Shown here in pieces: positions 63,689 to 64,000 of a DNA stretch of 64,000 nucleotides; position 1 is the first letter of the stretch; each line of letters starts with the position of its first letter. Location: the NCBI GenBank assembly GCA_028694115.1, contig JAQUUB010000011.1, positions 1 to 64,000 of the forward strand, written 5' to 3'. The position numbers and the translations under genes were made by a program. The notes under the pieces are model-generated. The model saw only the letters and a program-made list of their open reading frames with translations. It made no database searches and was not told where the DNA came from. The stretch comes from Lachnospiraceae bacterium. Lineage in GTDB: Bacteria; Bacillota_A; Clostridia; Lachnospirales; Lachnospiraceae.

Positions 63689-64000
63689 ATGGGTAAAACA
63701 AAAAGAGCAGTATGGATATTGATATTGGCAATTGTTTTTTCAAATATTCCAATAACGACTTATGCATCTGTTGAGGAGATAGGGGAAAGTATTGGGACAG
63801 CAGTAGAAGACGAAAATATGACTGGATATGAAGCTGTGACTGAATTAAATGGAGAAGAAATAGAAGAACAAGAGGATTTAGTGAAGAAAGAGATTGTTAC
63901 AGGATTAACCGGAGATTTTGGTAATGTGATACTTAATGATTTAGTTGTTAAGTATAAAAACTATGAAACTGATAAAGTACATAGTGAAGGAATTTATGCT
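63689..64000 (+). CDS. N-terminal part of a secreted protein (3' truncated by window)
   Basis: 104 codons are open from ATG 63689, preceded by AAGGAG, to the window end. A signal peptide is clear (KTKRAVWILILAIVFSNIP, cleavage near TYA-S at about 26), followed by an acidic Glu-rich segment. The leader resembles that of the protease at 28272 (WILILAVFFQTAFP), and both continue into an acidic stretch, so it may be a related cell-surface protein. The catalytic part lies beyond the window, so no function can be given. Confidence 0.8.
   Translation, partial: MGKTKRAVWILILAIVFSNIPITTYASVEEIGESIGTAVEDENMTGYEAVTELNGEEIEEQEDLVKKEIVTGLTGDFGNVILNDLVVKYKNYETDKVHSEGIYA

Noticed and set aside
1..64000. 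CRISPR arrays, tRNA or rRNA genes, insertion sequences, prophage or integrase genes
   Set aside because: Looked for by eye through repeats, conserved arms and coding content; none was found.

Overview
The window is AT-rich Gram-positive DNA of Clostridia type, most like an anaerobic, motile, endospore-forming Lachnospiraceae-like carbohydrate degrader. The inference rests on strong AGGAGG-type ribosome sites, clostridial lipoprotein leaders, a spore photoproduct lyase, two methyl-accepting chemotaxis proteins plus the tail of a probable third, a c-di-GMP riboswitch, a yvyF-like flagellar-type zinc-ribbon protein, and many sugar ABC importers with LacI, ROK and two-component regulators. I saw no tRNA, rRNA, CRISPR array, insertion sequence or phage gene.

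Layout. 1-4160: tail of a probable chemoreceptor gene, then a class I c-di-GMP riboswitch and terminator controlling a chemoreceptor and a membrane EAL phosphodiesterase. 4281-4937: YkgJ-type cysteine-cluster protein. 5184-14984: a histidine kinase and response regulator between two membrane-anchored sugar-binding proteins, then an RbsA/RbsC/RbsB-type importer, a VOC protein and a PfkB sugar kinase. 15065-20311: divergent ROK repressor and a second Rbs-type importer. 20432-22445: spore photoproduct lyase and a flavodoxin/ferredoxin fusion. 22563-28050: FtsX-type ABC exporter with its TetR regulator, and a MarR-MATE efflux pair. 28272-36263: a 1580-residue secreted papain-fold protease, a chemoreceptor and an iron alcohol dehydrogenase. 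36359-42787: LacI repressor divergent from a third Rbs-type importer that ends in an alpha/beta hydrolase. 43028-47747: zinc-ribbon protein, AraC/GyrI regulator, short UvrA-like ATPase and serine hydrolase in one tight operon. 47841-54438: LacI-controlled mannooligosaccharide-type locus (binding protein, two permeases, GH130 phosphorylase, SGNH esterase). 54564-64000: Gfo/Idh/MocA oxidoreductase, a 2544-residue secreted protein with two GH43-like propellers, and the start of another secreted protein.

How the parts fit. Most of the window finds, imports and processes plant-type sugars: large secreted proteins act outside, four ABC importers bring products in, and cytoplasmic kinase, phosphorylase and esterases process them. 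Several importers have a readable local switch: a LacI operator pair 154 bp apart, a 20-bp LacI-type palindrome just after a consensus promoter, and TGACA half-sites upstream of the two-component-linked operon. The efflux operons have equally readable MarR and TetR operators. Operator assignments and substrates are inferences from sequence alone.
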